NCBI GenBank assembly: GCA_900469615.1
Contig: UBYA01000005.1
Coordinates: 51,371-91,784, forward strand
DNA from: Hyphomicrobiales bacterium
GTDB taxonomy: Bacteria > Pseudomonadota > Alphaproteobacteria > Rhizobiales > Rhizobiaceae
DNA length: 40,414 bases
Direction of reading: 5' to 3'
The position numbers were made by a program, and so were the translations under genes. A model generated the notes under the pieces. The model saw nothing but the letters and a program-made list of their open reading frames with translations, searched no databases and was not told where the DNA came from. Each line of letters opens with the position of its first letter. Position 1 is the stretch's first letter. Positions 15,282 through 23,973 of the stretch are shown here, one piece after another.

Positions 15282-16943
15282 CTATTCCCAGGCCACCATG
15301 CGCCGATAGAAATCGAAGGCGTGATCGGTCAGGGGGTCGCGCAGAGGCTGCGGCAAGGCAACGAGCTCCGGCCGGACGCCTTCACCCTGCGGAGCGGTCG
15401 ATGCGGCTTCGGATTCGTCGGCCTGCTCCTCGACCGCCTGTGCCGGCGATTCGTCCGCATGGGCCTCGTCTTCGCCCTGATCCTGCGGGGTCTCCTCGTC
15501 ACGAGCCTGCCTGCCCTCCTCGTCACCGACGGGATCGACCCGATCGAGCAGTTTCGCTTCGCTTTTCCTGACGGGGGGTTCGGCCGGCAGATAATTCGCC
15601 ACGACGAAGGGAACGCCAAGCGGAAGAGGCGCGGGCGTGGCCAACTGTTCCGCGGCCTCGTTCGCCGCCATCGACGCTGCGGACGACGCCTGGGCCGCCG
15701 GTTTGCCGGACAGCACGGCCGCGATGGCGGGCGCCTCGGGCTGCTCCGTCAATGACACCGGCGCGGCCGTTACCGGGGCCGGGCTCCTGCCATTTTCGTT
15801 GACGGCAGGCAATGGCGATGACGCCTGTGCGGCCGCGTTGCCGGTCAACGCCTGCGCGATGATTTTCTCGACCGACGACGACGGATTGCGGATGATCTGC
15901 AAAAGGTCGGGATCGGTTGCCATCGCAGGCGGGCTGATGACGACCTGAAGCCCCTGTTTGATGTCGGCCTCTATCTGCTGGATATCGCGCGGCATCGGCG
16001 GCGGCGTCAGCGGCGATCTGATCAACGCCACCTCGGTCGGGAGCTCGGCTTCGGCGGCGATTGCCGTCAACAATGCTCCCGCGGCCAGATCATCGACAAG
16101 GGAAGCGAGCGCCGAAGCCTGGGCCGCAGCGTCGGCGATGCCAGTAGCAGGCGCAGTTTGCGCAGCGGCGGCGGTGGCATTCGGCGCCATCGCCTGTGCC
16201 GGAAGAGCTCCCGCGCCAGCAGCCGGCCCGGATGCAGCCGGAACGGCCGCCTGTGGTGTCTGCTGCGGCGCCGACGCCGGCTGCGCAGCCGGCTGGGCCG
16301 CTGTTTGCGTGGATGCGGGTGTTGACAGCAACGGTTCTTCGGCGATGGTGGCGGCAAGAGCCGCTGCCGGAGCGGCGAGATCGGCCGGCTTCTGCGGTGG
16401 GGCCGCTGCCGGTGTCTGCGGGGCCGGCGTTTCCACTTCGCCGGCATTTTGTCCGTATGAATTGACGACCGCCTTCAGCACGGCATCGGGTTCGCCAACC
16501 GATGCCTGTTCGAGGCTGAGAGCCAGCTGGATCGCCTGCGGATTTTCAGGATCCTCCAGTGCCTCCGCCAGAAGCGGCAATGGCAGCGGCGTGCTCATCT
16601 GCGTGTCCATCCGCTGCTGCGCCGCAACGAGTTGCTGCGGCGTCAGGCTGCGGATCGCGGCGGCGACGCGTTGCGCATAGGCGGCATTGCTCTCGCCCGG
16701 CTCGCGCGAAACATTCACCGCCTGAGCGGCGGCGTCGATTGCGGAAAGCAGGCTGTCGAACATCCGCTCGCGGGCCGCGACCAGCAGCATGTTCAACTTG
16801 CCCTCGACGCTGGCGTTGACCGTGCTCGATAGAACCGCAAGCGGCGTAGCCGCGGTCTGGAGTCCGGAGGTCTCGGCTGTCACGACAACCGGCTTTTCAG
16901 TCGTCACACCGACAGCGGATACGGCACCCACGGAAAGCAACAT
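15282..16943 (-). CDS. Ala/Pro/Gln-rich hypothetical protein
   Basis: A 553-residue protein of no family I can name. ATG 16943 has an AAGGAG ribosome site seven bases upstream. The first 170 residues look folded and helical (EGKLNMLLVAARERMFDSLL, then QRVAAAIRSLTPQQLVAAQQ). About 170-270 and 360-440 are low-complexity Ala/Pro/Gln linkers, 470-520 is acidic, and the last residues DPLTDHAFDFYRRMVAWE form a compact, apparently conserved end. The layout of an Ala/Pro/Gln-rich middle between ordered ends recalls flagellar hook-length control (FliK-like) proteins, but no flagellar gene is nearby. No signal peptide is clear. It converges with rpsA. Confidence 0.75.
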   Translation of the reverse strand: MLLSVGAVSAVGVTTEKPVVVTAETSGLQTAATPLAVLSSTVNASVEGKLNMLLVAARERMFDSLLSAIDAAAQAVNVSREPGESNAAYAQRVAAAIRSLTPQQLVAAQQRMDTQMSTPLPLPLLAEALEDPENPQAIQLALSLEQASVGEPDAVLKAVVNSYGQNAGEVETPAPQTPAAAPPQKPADLAAPAAALAATIAEEPLLSTPASTQTAAQPAAQPASAPQQTPQAAVPAASGPAAGAGALPAQAMAPNATAAAAQTAPATGIADAAAQASALASLVDDLAAGALLTAIAAEAELPTEVALIRSPLTPPPMPRDIQQIEADIKQGLQVVISPPAMATDPDLLQIIRNPSSSVEKIIAQALTGNAAAQASSPLPAVNENGRSPAPVTAAPVSLTEQPEAPAIAAVLSGKPAAQASSAASMAANEAAEQLATPAPLPLGVPFVVANYLPAEPPVRKSEAKLLDRVDPVGDEEGRQARDEETPQDQGEDEAHADESPAQAVEEQADESEAASTAPQGEGVRPELVALPQPLRDPLTDHAFDFYRRMVAWE

Positions 16944-17120
16944 GACATGCTCCTTTGTCTGGCAGGGCGACGATGGAAGCTGGGGGCAGGTTCAATCAGG
17001 GTCCGCTCATGCGGCCGGTGGAACTTCGAGCGCCGGAAAACCGGAAGAGCGAAACGCGGACGCGTCGGGCCGGAAGTCAGCGACGAGGATAGCAGGGCGT
17101 TTCTTAACAGATTCCTAAAC

Positions 17121-17152
17121 AAAAAAGACCAATGCCACTTTTACGGCATCGG
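17121..17152 (-). terminator. Rho-independent terminator of the RNase D-like gene
   Basis: On the minus strand CCGATGCC (17152-17145) pairs with GGCATTGG (17136-17129, one G-T pair) around an 8-nt loop, then GTCTTTTTTG follows. It lies 30 bases after the exonuclease stop. The rest of the 239-base gap 16944-17182 shows nothing else recognisable. Confidence 0.75.
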
Positions 17153-17182
17153 CCGGTGGATTTCGCTCTTTCGGCGAAACGA

Positions 17183-17809
17183 TCAGCTATGCGCGAAGAT
17201 ATCCGTCTCTTCCCAGCCGAGCAGATCGAGCTTGGCGCGCGTCGGAAGGAAGGCGAAGCAATCGTCCGCATAGTCCATCCGCCCGTCGCGCAGCAGGCGT
17301 TGCGTCAGCTTCTCGCGCAGCGCGTGCAGATAAAGCACGTCGGAGGCCGCATATTCGAGCTGCGCCGGCGACAGCGTTTCAGCGGCCCAGTCCGACGACT
17401 GCTGCGCCTTGGAGATATCGACGTCGAGCATCTCCTTGAGATTGTCCTTCAACCCGTGCCGATCGGTATAGGTGCGGCAGAGGCGCGAGGCGATCTTGGT
17501 GCAGAAGACCGGCGTGGTGGTGACGCCGAAGGTATGGAACAGCACGGCGATGTCGAAGCGGCCATAATGAAAGATCTTCTGGTGCGTCGGATCGGCCAGC
17601 ATGGCGACGAGATTGGGCGCCTGTTTCTGACCCGCGGCGATGCGGATGACGTCGGCCGTGCCGTCGCCCGGCGAAAGCTGCACGACGCAAAGCCGGTCGC
17701 GGCGCGGAATGAGGCCGAGGGTCTCGGTATCGATGGCTATGGCGCCGGTGTAGCGGGCAGCGTCTTCGGCGGAAATATCGCCCTCGTGATAGCGGATGGT
17801 GGCAGCCAT
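17183..17809 (-). CDS. RNase D-like 3'-5' exonuclease (DEDDy)
   Basis: The 208-residue protein contains one DEDDy exonuclease domain: Exo I AIDTETLGL (Asp27, Glu29), Exo II FHYGRFDIAVL (Asp86) and Exo III YAASDVLYL (Tyr153, Asp157). True RNase D is nearly twice as long because of HRDC domains. Those are missing here, so this is the short RNase D-like form common in alphaproteobacteria, probably acting in stable-RNA 3'-end trimming. ATG 17809 follows GGGAGAA. An upstream extension reaching 18058 runs into the next gene and is rejected. A near-perfect palindrome lies 40 bases upstream. Confidence 0.9.
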   Translation of the reverse strand: MAATIRYHEGDISAEDAARYTGAIAIDTETLGLIPRRDRLCVVQLSPGDGTADVIRIAAGQKQAPNLVAMLADPTHQKIFHYGRFDIAVLFHTFGVTTTPVFCTKIASRLCRTYTDRHGLKDNLKEMLDVDISKAQQSSDWAAETLSPAQLEYAASDVLYLHALREKLTQRLLRDGRMDYADDCFAFLPTRAKLDLLGWEETDIFAHS

Positions 17810-17848
17810 GAGATTCTCCCGGCTCTGTCTTTCTGAATTCGCGCTTTT

Positions 17849-17870
17849 CGTCCGTTCTATAGAACAGACG
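17849..17870. promoter_or_regulatory. 22-bp near-perfect palindrome upstream of the RNase D-like gene
   Basis: CGTC-C-GTTCTATAGAAC-A-GACG is an inverted repeat with a perfect 12-bp core, GTTCTATAGAAC, and matching outer CGTC/GACG arms. It lies 40 bases from the exonuclease ATG, between it and the end of the MerR-type regulator gene. A dimeric repressor site is plausible. The protein is unknown. Confidence 0.5.
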
Positions 17871-17894
17871 GGATGAGAACCATACCGCAGGCGC

Positions 17895-18725
17895 TCAAAA
17901 TGTCGGCGGCGTGTTGATCCAGAGCAATATGGTCTCACCGTCATGTCGGTTGCGCCAGGAATGATAGCGGCGGCTTTCGAAATAGAGCGAATCGCCGGGC
18001 AGGAGGTCGAAGAACTGGTCGCTATCGAGCACCAGCTCCAGACGACCGGCGAGCACATGGATGAACTCCTCGCCCTCGTGGCGATAGGCCCCCTCGCTCG
18101 TCGCGCCGGGCGCGAGCACGAAGCGGTGGCAATCCATCATCGTCCTCCCCTCCGCCAGCAATTGCACGGTGACGCCCGGCGTCGTTGCCGGCCAGGCACG
18201 CCATTCGCCGGAGCGGATGAGCGCCGGGACATCCTCGCGCTCCTCTCCCGACAGGCGCGATACCGTCGTGCCGTAGTAATCCGCCAGGTCGTGGAGGGTC
18301 TTGAAGCTGACACCCTGCGAGGTGCGCTCAAGCGTCGAGAGCGTCGAGGAGGTCATACCCATGTCTGCGGCGACCTGCTCCAGCGTCCTGCCGGCGGCAT
18401 GGCGCAGCGAACGAAGCCTGCGGCCGATATCCGACGATGCCAGCTGTTCGCCATTTTCCGGGCTGGCGGCACTTCCTTCCTCGGTCTCAAGCGCCTCGCG
18501 AATCGCCGCCGGATTGAGGCCACGCTCGGCGCGGAACCATGAAATGCGCTTCAGCCGCGCCACGTCTTCGGCGCTGTACTGGCGATGTCCGGTCTCCGAG
18601 CGGGAGGGAACGACAAGGCCCTGGCTTTCCCATAGCCGCAGGGTGGAAGCCGATACGCCGGCAAGGCGTGCCGCTTCCGCCACCTTGTAGCGTACGGCGT
18701 GGCGCTCCGGCTCGATGCTGCTCAT
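17895..18725 (-). CDS. MerR-XRE-cupin fusion transcriptional regulator
   Basis: The 276-residue protein joins three domains. Residues 12-80 are a MerR helix-turn-helix (YKVAEAARLAGVSASTLRLW, then GHRQYSAEDVARLKRI). Residues 100-160 are an XRE/lambda-type helix-turn-helix (GRRLRSLRHAAGRTLEQVAA, MGMTSSTLSTLERTSQGVS). Residues 195-275 are a cupin (EGAYRHEGEEFIHVLAGRLE, LLPGDSLYFESRRYHSWRN) with His and Glu positions that could bind metal or a small ligand. XRE-cupin regulators such as PuuR control polyamine and GABA genes. This gene is divergent from gabT-gabD, so it most likely senses GABA, succinate semialdehyde or a related metabolite and controls that operon. The target and the sign of control are inferred. 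Confidence 0.88.
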   Translation of the reverse strand: MSSIEPERHAVRYKVAEAARLAGVSASTLRLWESQGLVVPSRSETGHRQYSAEDVARLKRISWFRAERGLNPAAIREALETEEGSAASPENGEQLASSDIGRRLRSLRHAAGRTLEQVAADMGMTSSTLSTLERTSQGVSFKTLHDLADYYGTTVSRLSGEEREDVPALIRSGEWRAWPATTPGVTVQLLAEGRTMMDCHRFVLAPGATSEGAYRHEGEEFIHVLAGRLELVLDSDQFFDLLPGDSLYFESRRYHSWRNRHDGETILLWINTPPTF

Positions 18726-18859
18726 TGGCCAATGATCCCTGCTCTCTGGTCTTTCGATCCGTTTAGCATGGATGAAGCGCGGAATCGATTTAAGGAATTA
18801 TGCCGCCTTTCGGGGTGTGCAGCCTCCCCGCTGCATTTTGTCATCCGCACAAAATCCCG

Positions 18860-18928
18860 CTTGAAATCTTGCAGAAAAAATGTAGGAAATTTCTAACGAA
18901 CTTACAGAAGTTCTGCAAGATAATTCAA
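18860..18928. promoter_or_regulatory. Inverted-repeat operator region between regulator and gabT
   Basis: ATCTTGCAGAA (18866-18876) and TTCTGCAAGAT (18911-18921) are an 11-bp perfect inverted repeat 34 bases apart. Each is flanked outward by a second CTTGAA element (18860-18865 and, inverted, 18923-18928). A smaller palindrome, CAGAA-G-TTCTG, overlaps the right arm at 18905-18915, and GAAATTTC lies between the arms. This is the only strongly structured part of the divergent region. It fits binding by a regulator with two DNA-binding domains. GGGAG at 18940-18944 is the gabT ribosome site. Confidence 0.65.
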
Positions 18929-18951
18929 GACAGCTTTCTGGGAGCCCTGCA

Positions 18952-20223
18952 ATGACCCTGACCGAACGGAAGAATGCCGCTATTTCCCGCGGCGTCGGCA
19001 TGACGACGCAAATCTATGCCGACCGCGCTGAAAACGCCGAGATCTGGGATAAGGAAGGCAATCGCTATATCGATTTCGCCTCCGGCATTGCCGTGGTGAA
19101 TACCGGCCACCGCCATCCCCGCGTCATTGCAGCCGTCAAGGAACAGCTCGATCGCTTCACCCACACCTGCCATCAGGTCGTGCCCTATGAAAGCTACGTG
19201 CATCTGGCCGAACGCCTCAACGCCATCGTCCCGGGCGACTTCGCCAAGAAGACGATTTTCGTGACGACGGGTGCGGAAGCGGTCGAAAACGCCGTCAAGA
19301 TCGCCCGCGCCGCCACCGGCCGTTCCGCCATCATCGCCTTTGGCGGCGGCTTCCATGGCCGCACCTTCATGGGCATGGCGCTGACCGGCAAGGTGGCGCC
19401 CTACAAGATCGGCTTCGGCCCGATGCCGGGCGACGTCTTCCACGCGCCCTTCCCCGTGCCGCTGCACGGCGTCAGCGTCGAACAGTCGCTGGCAACGCTG
19501 AAGAAGCTTTTCGCCGCCGATGTCGATCCCCAGCGCGTGGCGGCCATCATTCTGGAACCTGTGCAAGGCGAAGGCGGTTTCTATCCGGCGCCATCCGCTT
19601 TCATGAACGCGCTGCGCGAGATTTGCGACCAGCACGGCATTCTTCTGATCGCCGATGAGGTGCAGACGGGTTTTGCACGCACCGGCAAGATGTTTGCGAT
19701 GGATCATCATGAAGTGGCGGCCGATCTCGTCACCATGGCGAAGAGCCTTGCCGGCGGTTTCCCGCTCGCCGCCGTCACCGGCCGCGCCGAAATCATGGAT
19801 GCGCCCGGACCTGGCGGCCTCGGCGGCACCTATGGCGGCAATCCGCTGGGGATCGCCGCAGCCCATGCCGTGCTCGACGTCATCGCCGACGAGGGCCTGT
19901 GCGACCGCGCCAACCAGCTCGGCTCGCGCCTCAAGCAAAGGCTGGAATCGCTGCGCGACAAGGTGCCTGAAATCGCCGACATTCGTGGACCCGGCTTCAT
20001 GAATGCCGTGGAATTCAACGATGCGACGACGAAGCTGCCGAGTGCGGATTTCGCCAACAAGGTGCGGCTGATCGCTCTCGACAAGGGGCTGATCCTGCTG
20101 ACCTGCGGCGTCCATGGCAATGTCATCCGCTTCCTGTCGCCGATCACTATTCAGGACGGCGTGTTCAGCGAGGCGCTCGACGTTCTCGAGGCATCGCTGC
20201 TGCAGGCAAGCACCTCGCGCTAA
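18952..20223 (+). CDS. gabT: 4-aminobutyrate aminotransferase
   Basis: GabT transfers the amino group of GABA to 2-oxoglutarate, giving succinate semialdehyde and glutamate. The 423-residue class III PLP enzyme shows FVTTGAEAVENAVKIAR (cofactor phosphate region, 103-119), the pyridine-binding Asp235 in IADEVQTGFARTG and the Schiff-base Lys264 in MAKSLAGGFPL. The N-terminal GHRHPRVI and THTCHQVVPYE match GabT rather than acetylornithine aminotransferase. ATG 18952 follows GGGAG. gabD follows 72 bases later on the same strand, which confirms the pathway. Confidence 0.93.
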   Translation: MTLTERKNAAISRGVGMTTQIYADRAENAEIWDKEGNRYIDFASGIAVVNTGHRHPRVIAAVKEQLDRFTHTCHQVVPYESYVHLAERLNAIVPGDFAKKTIFVTTGAEAVENAVKIARAATGRSAIIAFGGGFHGRTFMGMALTGKVAPYKIGFGPMPGDVFHAPFPVPLHGVSVEQSLATLKKLFAADVDPQRVAAIILEPVQGEGGFYPAPSAFMNALREICDQHGILLIADEVQTGFARTGKMFAMDHHEVAADLVTMAKSLAGGFPLAAVTGRAEIMDAPGPGGLGGTYGGNPLGIAAAHAVLDVIADEGLCDRANQLGSRLKQRLESLRDKVPEIADIRGPGFMNAVEFNDATTKLPSADFANKVRLIALDKGLILLTCGVHGNVIRFLSPITIQDGVFSEALDVLEASLLQASTSR

Positions 20224-20295
20224 CGGGCGCAACCCCCGTATTTCCTTTATTCGCTCGTGCGGTTGGCCGGGCGAAAACCAGTCGGAGTGCATAGC

Positions 20296-21777
20296 ATGTC
20301 CTTTACATCAGCAATGACCAAGCATGTTCCCTTCTCCTCGCGCTTCCTGCGCGCCGCCGGCTATATCAACGGCGCCTGGACGGCGGGGGGCGCAACCGAG
20401 ACATTCGATGTCATCAATCCCGCCACCGGCGAAGTGCTCGCCTCGCTGCCCGACATGGGTGCTGCGGAGACGACCGCCGCGATCGATGCCGCTTCCATCG
20501 CCCAGGTCGCCTGGGCCGCCCGACCAGCCAAGGAACGCGCCGCGATCCTGCGGAAATGGTTCGACCTGATGGTCGCCAATGCCGATGATCTCGCCGCGAT
20601 CCTGACGGCCGAAATGGGCAAGCCGCTGCCGGAAGCCAAAGGCGAGATCCTCTATGCCGCGTCCTATGTCGAATGGTATGCGGAAGAGGCCAAGCGCATC
20701 TACGGCGAAACCATCCCCGCCCCCTCCAACGACAAGCGCATGGTGGTCATCAAGCAGCCTGTCGGCGTCGTCGGCACGATCACGCCCTGGAACTTCCCAG
20801 CGGCGATGATCGCCCGCAAGATCGCGCCGGCGCTGGCCGTCGGCTGCACCGTCGTCTCCAAGCCTGCCGAGCAGACGCCGCTGACGGCGATCGCACTGGC
20901 CGTTCTGGCCGAAGAGGCGGGCGTTCCGGCCGGCGTTCTCAACATCATCGTTGGCATCGACGGCCCGGCGATCGGCCGCGAGCTTTGCGGCAATCCGAAA
21001 GTGCGCAAGATCAGCTTCACCGGCTCGACCGAGGTCGGCCGCATCCTGATGCGCCAGTGCGCCGACCAGATCAAGAAAGTCAGCCTCGAGCTCGGCGGCA
21101 ACGCGCCCTTCATCGTGTTCGACGACGCGGATCTCGATGCCGCCGTGGAAGGGGCGATGGCTTCGAAATACCGCAATGCCGGCCAGACCTGCGTCTGCGC
21201 CAACCGCATCTATGTCCAGTCCAGCGTCTATGACGCCTTTGCGGCCAAGCTTGCCGCCAAAGTGAGCGAACTTTCCGTCGGCGACGGCTTCAAGCCGGGG
21301 GTAACGGTCGGGCCGCTGATCGACGAACAGGGCGTCGCCAAGGCCGAGGACCATGTACAGGACGCCGTATCGAAAGGCGCCCGCATCGTGCTCGGCGGCA
21401 AACGCATCGAGGGTGCCGGCACCTTCTTTGCGCCGACCATCCTGACAGGCGTCGGCCGGAGCATGAAGGTCGCGCGCGAGGAGACCTTCGGCCCGGTCGC
21501 GCCGCTCTTCCGCTTCGACACCGTCGAGGACGTCATCGCGCAGGCGAACGACACCGAATTCGGCCTTGCCGCCTATTTCTTCGCCGGCGACCTCAAGAAG
21601 GTCTGGCGTGTGGCGGAAGCGCTGGAATACGGCATGGTCGGCATCAATACCGGCCTGATGTCGACGGAGACGGCGCCGTTCGGCGGTATCAAGCAATCCG
21701 GCCTTGGCCGTGAAGGCTCGCGCCATGGCGCCGACGACTATCTGGAAATGAAATATCTCTGCATCGGCAATCTATAG
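20296..21777 (+). CDS. gabD: Succinate-semialdehyde dehydrogenase (NADP+)
   Basis: GabD oxidises succinate semialdehyde to succinate, completing GABA entry into the TCA cycle. ATG 20296 is preceded by GGAG at 20284-20287 and gives 493 residues. An in-frame upstream ATG adds residues outside the family. Conserved features are [18 protein letters not shown] (164-180), FTGSTEVG (241-248), general base Glu265 in LELGGNAPF and nucleophile Cys299 in GQTCVCANR. The Cys-x-Cys pair in that segment is common in GabD and can be redox-sensitive. It ends eight bases from the convergent phosphatase gene. Confidence 0.93.
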   Translation: MSFTSAMTKHVPFSSRFLRAAGYINGAWTAGGATETFDVINPATGEVLASLPDMGAAETTAAIDAASIAQVAWAARPAKERAAILRKWFDLMVANADDLAAILTAEMGKPLPEAKGEILYAASYVEWYAEEAKRIYGETIPAPSNDKRMVVIKQPVGVVGTITPWNFPAAMIARKIAPALAVGCTVVSKPAEQTPLTAIALAVLAEEAGVPAGVLNIIVGIDGPAIGRELCGNPKVRKISFTGSTEVGRILMRQCADQIKKVSLELGGNAPFIVFDDADLDAAVEGAMASKYRNAGQTCVCANRIYVQSSVYDAFAAKLAAKVSELSVGDGFKPGVTVGPLIDEQGVAKAEDHVQDAVSKGARIVLGGKRIEGAGTFFAPTILTGVGRSMKVAREETFGPVAPLFRFDTVEDVIAQANDTEFGLAAYFFAGDLKKVWRVAEALEYGMVGINTGLMSTETAPFGGIKQSGLGREGSRHGADDYLEMKYLCIGNL

Positions 21778-21785
21778 CCGGCAAA

Positions 21786-22559
21786 TCAAGTCGAGCTAAT
21801 GTGAACGCGGCCCTGCCACAGCCGGGCCGCGCTCAATCGGCCGGTATGAAACGCGCCGGTATCGAGATTGAGCCTGAGACCGTTGACTTCGGCTCGCCGG
21901 ATGGGCGTATGGCCGTGGACGATCAGCTTCGGCAGCGGCTGGGCACTGTCGTAGAAGCGGGAACGGATGAAAACGAGGTCGTCGTCCCGCTGCTCCGAGA
22001 TCGGACGATCGGGATCTATGCCGGCATGAACGAACAATGCTTCCGGCGTGTCCAGCAGGATCGGCAGCCGGCGCAGGAAATTGACGTGATCGTCAGGCAA
22101 CCAGGTTCGGATGAAGGCATCGAGCGTCTTCTGCTTGGGATATTGCTCTTTCAGTTTCGGGATATCCACGCCATAGGACGCCAGCGTTGCATCGCCGCCG
22201 AGCCCGACCCAATCCTCCAGCGATATCTCGCCATCGACATAGGCAAGCATCGCCATCTCATGATTTCCGGTCAGGCAGATGCGATCGAAACCGTTGGGCG
22301 GCGGCGCCATGATCCGGCCGACGACCTGCGCCGAGGCGGGCCCGCGATCGATGTAATCACCCAGCATGATAATGAGCTTTCGGCCCGGCAGCCCTGCCGC
22401 ATCGGCGACGATCTTGCGCTCCAGCGCACTCAGGAGATCATAGCGGCCATGGACATCGCCGATGACGTAGGTGGGCATGTCGAGATGATCGAGCCGCTCG
22501 CGACGTCGCCGATGGCCGAAGCCATTTGCCATTTTTTCGCGTATTCTAGATGCCGCCAT
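21786..22559 (-). CDS. Calcineurin-like serine/threonine phosphatase (PrpA/ApaH-type)
   Basis: The 257-residue metallophosphoesterase has the ordered metal motifs GDVHG (34-38), GDYIDRG (67-73), GNHE (98-101) and a late LIVHGHTPI. The spacing and the phrase DDDLVFIRSRF belong to the bacterial PrpA/PrpB-type protein phosphatases. The start chosen is ATG 22559, with AAAGG eight bases upstream. ATG 22532 or an in-frame position at 22580 remain possible. The protein has a basic run (HRRRRER) before the catalytic domain. Substrates are unknown. It converges with gabD. Confidence 0.85.
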   Translation of the reverse strand: MAASRIREKMANGFGHRRRRERLDHLDMPTYVIGDVHGRYDLLSALERKIVADAAGLPGRKLIIMLGDYIDRGPASAQVVGRIMAPPPNGFDRICLTGNHEMAMLAYVDGEISLEDWVGLGGDATLASYGVDIPKLKEQYPKQKTLDAFIRTWLPDDHVNFLRRLPILLDTPEALFVHAGIDPDRPISEQRDDDLVFIRSRFYDSAQPLPKLIVHGHTPIRRAEVNGLRLNLDTGAFHTGRLSAARLWQGRVHISST

Positions 22560-22783
22560 GAAACTGCCTTTCGAGCGCACACCCCGGAACGCCTTAACTG
22601 TGTCTGCAAAAAGGACTCAAAAGCGACGATTCTTTGCCAAAAAGGCGGAAATCATCACCCATGACGGTGCCGGCCGCGAGATCGGGCCTGCGGCATCGGC
22701 CTTGCTTGCGGCAAAGCGTCCCGAATGGTTCCTTTATGCCTTGGAGAAAGTTGACAGTGCGTATCCGCAATCCTATCGCGCTA

Positions 22784-22882
22784 GAACCTTTCCGCTTTTC
22801 CTCGAATCGCGAAAAGCTCCATCCTTTTGTTCTCACGCAATTCCGGACGGAAAACCACTACGCACTTTTCCTGGAATTGCTC
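22784..22882 (+). repeat. About 99-bp RIME-like repeat, copy A
   Basis: This segment, from the CCTTTCCGCTTTTCCTCGAA block to the TTTTCCTGGAATTGCTC block, recurs in inverted orientation at 23870-23968 with only scattered differences. Size, internal partial palindromes and intergenic position resemble the rhizobial RIME1 element. That name is by resemblance only. The rest of the 426-base gap 22560-22985 shows no gene I can support. Confidence 0.8.
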
Positions 22883-22985
22883 CTGGCGGACCTGGCAGGA
22901 CAGTTGCCGATTGCCGGGCGAAACGACACCACACCGACCTGGAACATCACACCTATGGCGCCTGTAAATTTATCGTGAAGCTGTG

Positions 22986-23870
22986 ATGGATCCGACGACA
23001 GCGCTCGAACTCTGCCGCTTTCTGCACGACGCATCCCTGATGCTTCTGTGGGGCTCCTGCGCCTATCTCTCCCTTCTGGTGCCGAAGGCGATTGCGGATA
23101 TTGTCTGGCGCGGGATGGCAATGCCGTTTTTGCTGATCGCGCTGGTGGGCGGCCTGGCGATGCTGATATCGCTGCCTGCGGCCACCGCCATTATCGGGAA
23201 TGGATGGAGCGATGCGCTCGATGTCGGCATGGTGCACGATGTCCTGTTCGACACCACCGTCGGGCGGGCATGGCAGGCACAGGCGCTGACCACCGCGATG
23301 ATGGTTTGCGCCTTCCTGCTGCCCGAGAGCTGGCGCCGCCATGGGCTGGCCCTGGCCTCCGGCCTGGGGCTGGCGGCGCTCTCGCTGACCGGTCACGCCT
23401 CGATGCTGGAGGGGTGGCTGCGCCAAGCGCATCGCGCCAACGATATCCTTCATGTACTGACCGGCGGTGGCTGGCTGGGGGCGCTGGTGCCGTTGATCCC
23501 TATTCTGCGGCTTCTCGGGCGGCCGGATTGCAGGGCGGCCGCGCAACTGGCGTTGCGCCGGTTCTCCAATGCTGGGCATGCTGCGGTCGCGCTCGTCATC
23601 CTCTCCGGCCTCGTCAATACCATGCTGATCCTGAAACGGCTGCCGACGGACTGGTCGTCGCCCTACCAGACGCTGCTTGCGCTCAAGATCGCCCTGGTCG
23701 CCGTCATGGCGTTGCTGGCGATTGTCAATCGCTATGTCTTCGTTCCCTGGATCAGCCGCAATCCCGGCCGCGCGCTGCATGCCCTCCGGCTGGGAAGCAT
23801 CGCCGAAATCGCCATCGGCATGCTGGTGATCGGGCTGGTTTCGGTCTTCGGAATGCTGGAGCCGGCATAG
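22986..23870 (+). CDS. CopD-like copper-homeostasis membrane protein
   Basis: The 294-residue integral membrane protein has about eight hydrophobic helices. It shows the CopD family segments: an early RFLHDASLMLLWGSCAYLSL, SLTGHASMLEG near residue 133, DILHVLTGGGWLGALVPLI (about 150-168) and LKIALVAVMALLAIVNRYV near 237-255. Membrane-embedded histidines in these helices are the presumed copper ligands. CopD usually works with the periplasmic CopC, which is not present here. The TAG stop at 23868-23870 shares its last base with the start of the downstream repeat copy. The start may be ATG 22986 or the adjoining GTG 22983. Confidence 0.85.
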   Translation: MDPTTALELCRFLHDASLMLLWGSCAYLSLLVPKAIADIVWRGMAMPFLLIALVGGLAMLISLPAATAIIGNGWSDALDVGMVHDVLFDTTVGRAWQAQALTTAMMVCAFLLPESWRRHGLALASGLGLAALSLTGHASMLEGWLRQAHRANDILHVLTGGGWLGALVPLIPILRLLGRPDCRAAAQLALRRFSNAGHAAVALVILSGLVNTMLILKRLPTDWSSPYQTLLALKIALVAVMALLAIVNRYVFVPWISRNPGRALHALRLGSIAEIAIGMLVIGLVSVFGMLEPA

Positions 23871-23968
23871 AGCAATTCCAGGAAAAGTGCGTAGCGGTTT
23901 TCCGTCCGGAATTGCTTGAGAGCAAAAGGATGGGGCGTTTTCGCGATTCGAGGAAAAGCGGAAAGGCT
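23870..23968 (-). repeat. About 99-bp RIME-like repeat, copy B (inverted)
   Basis: Reverse complement of the copy at 22784-22882 with a few substitutions. It begins at the last base of the copD stop codon. With copy A it flanks copD as an inverted pair about 990 bp apart. Confidence 0.8.
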
Positions 23969-23973
23969 CCAAT

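Noticed and set aside
22558..22986. A 142-codon open frame divergent from the phosphatase
   Set aside because: Its second half is translated RIME-like repeat, it lacks family features, and its start overlaps the phosphatase start.
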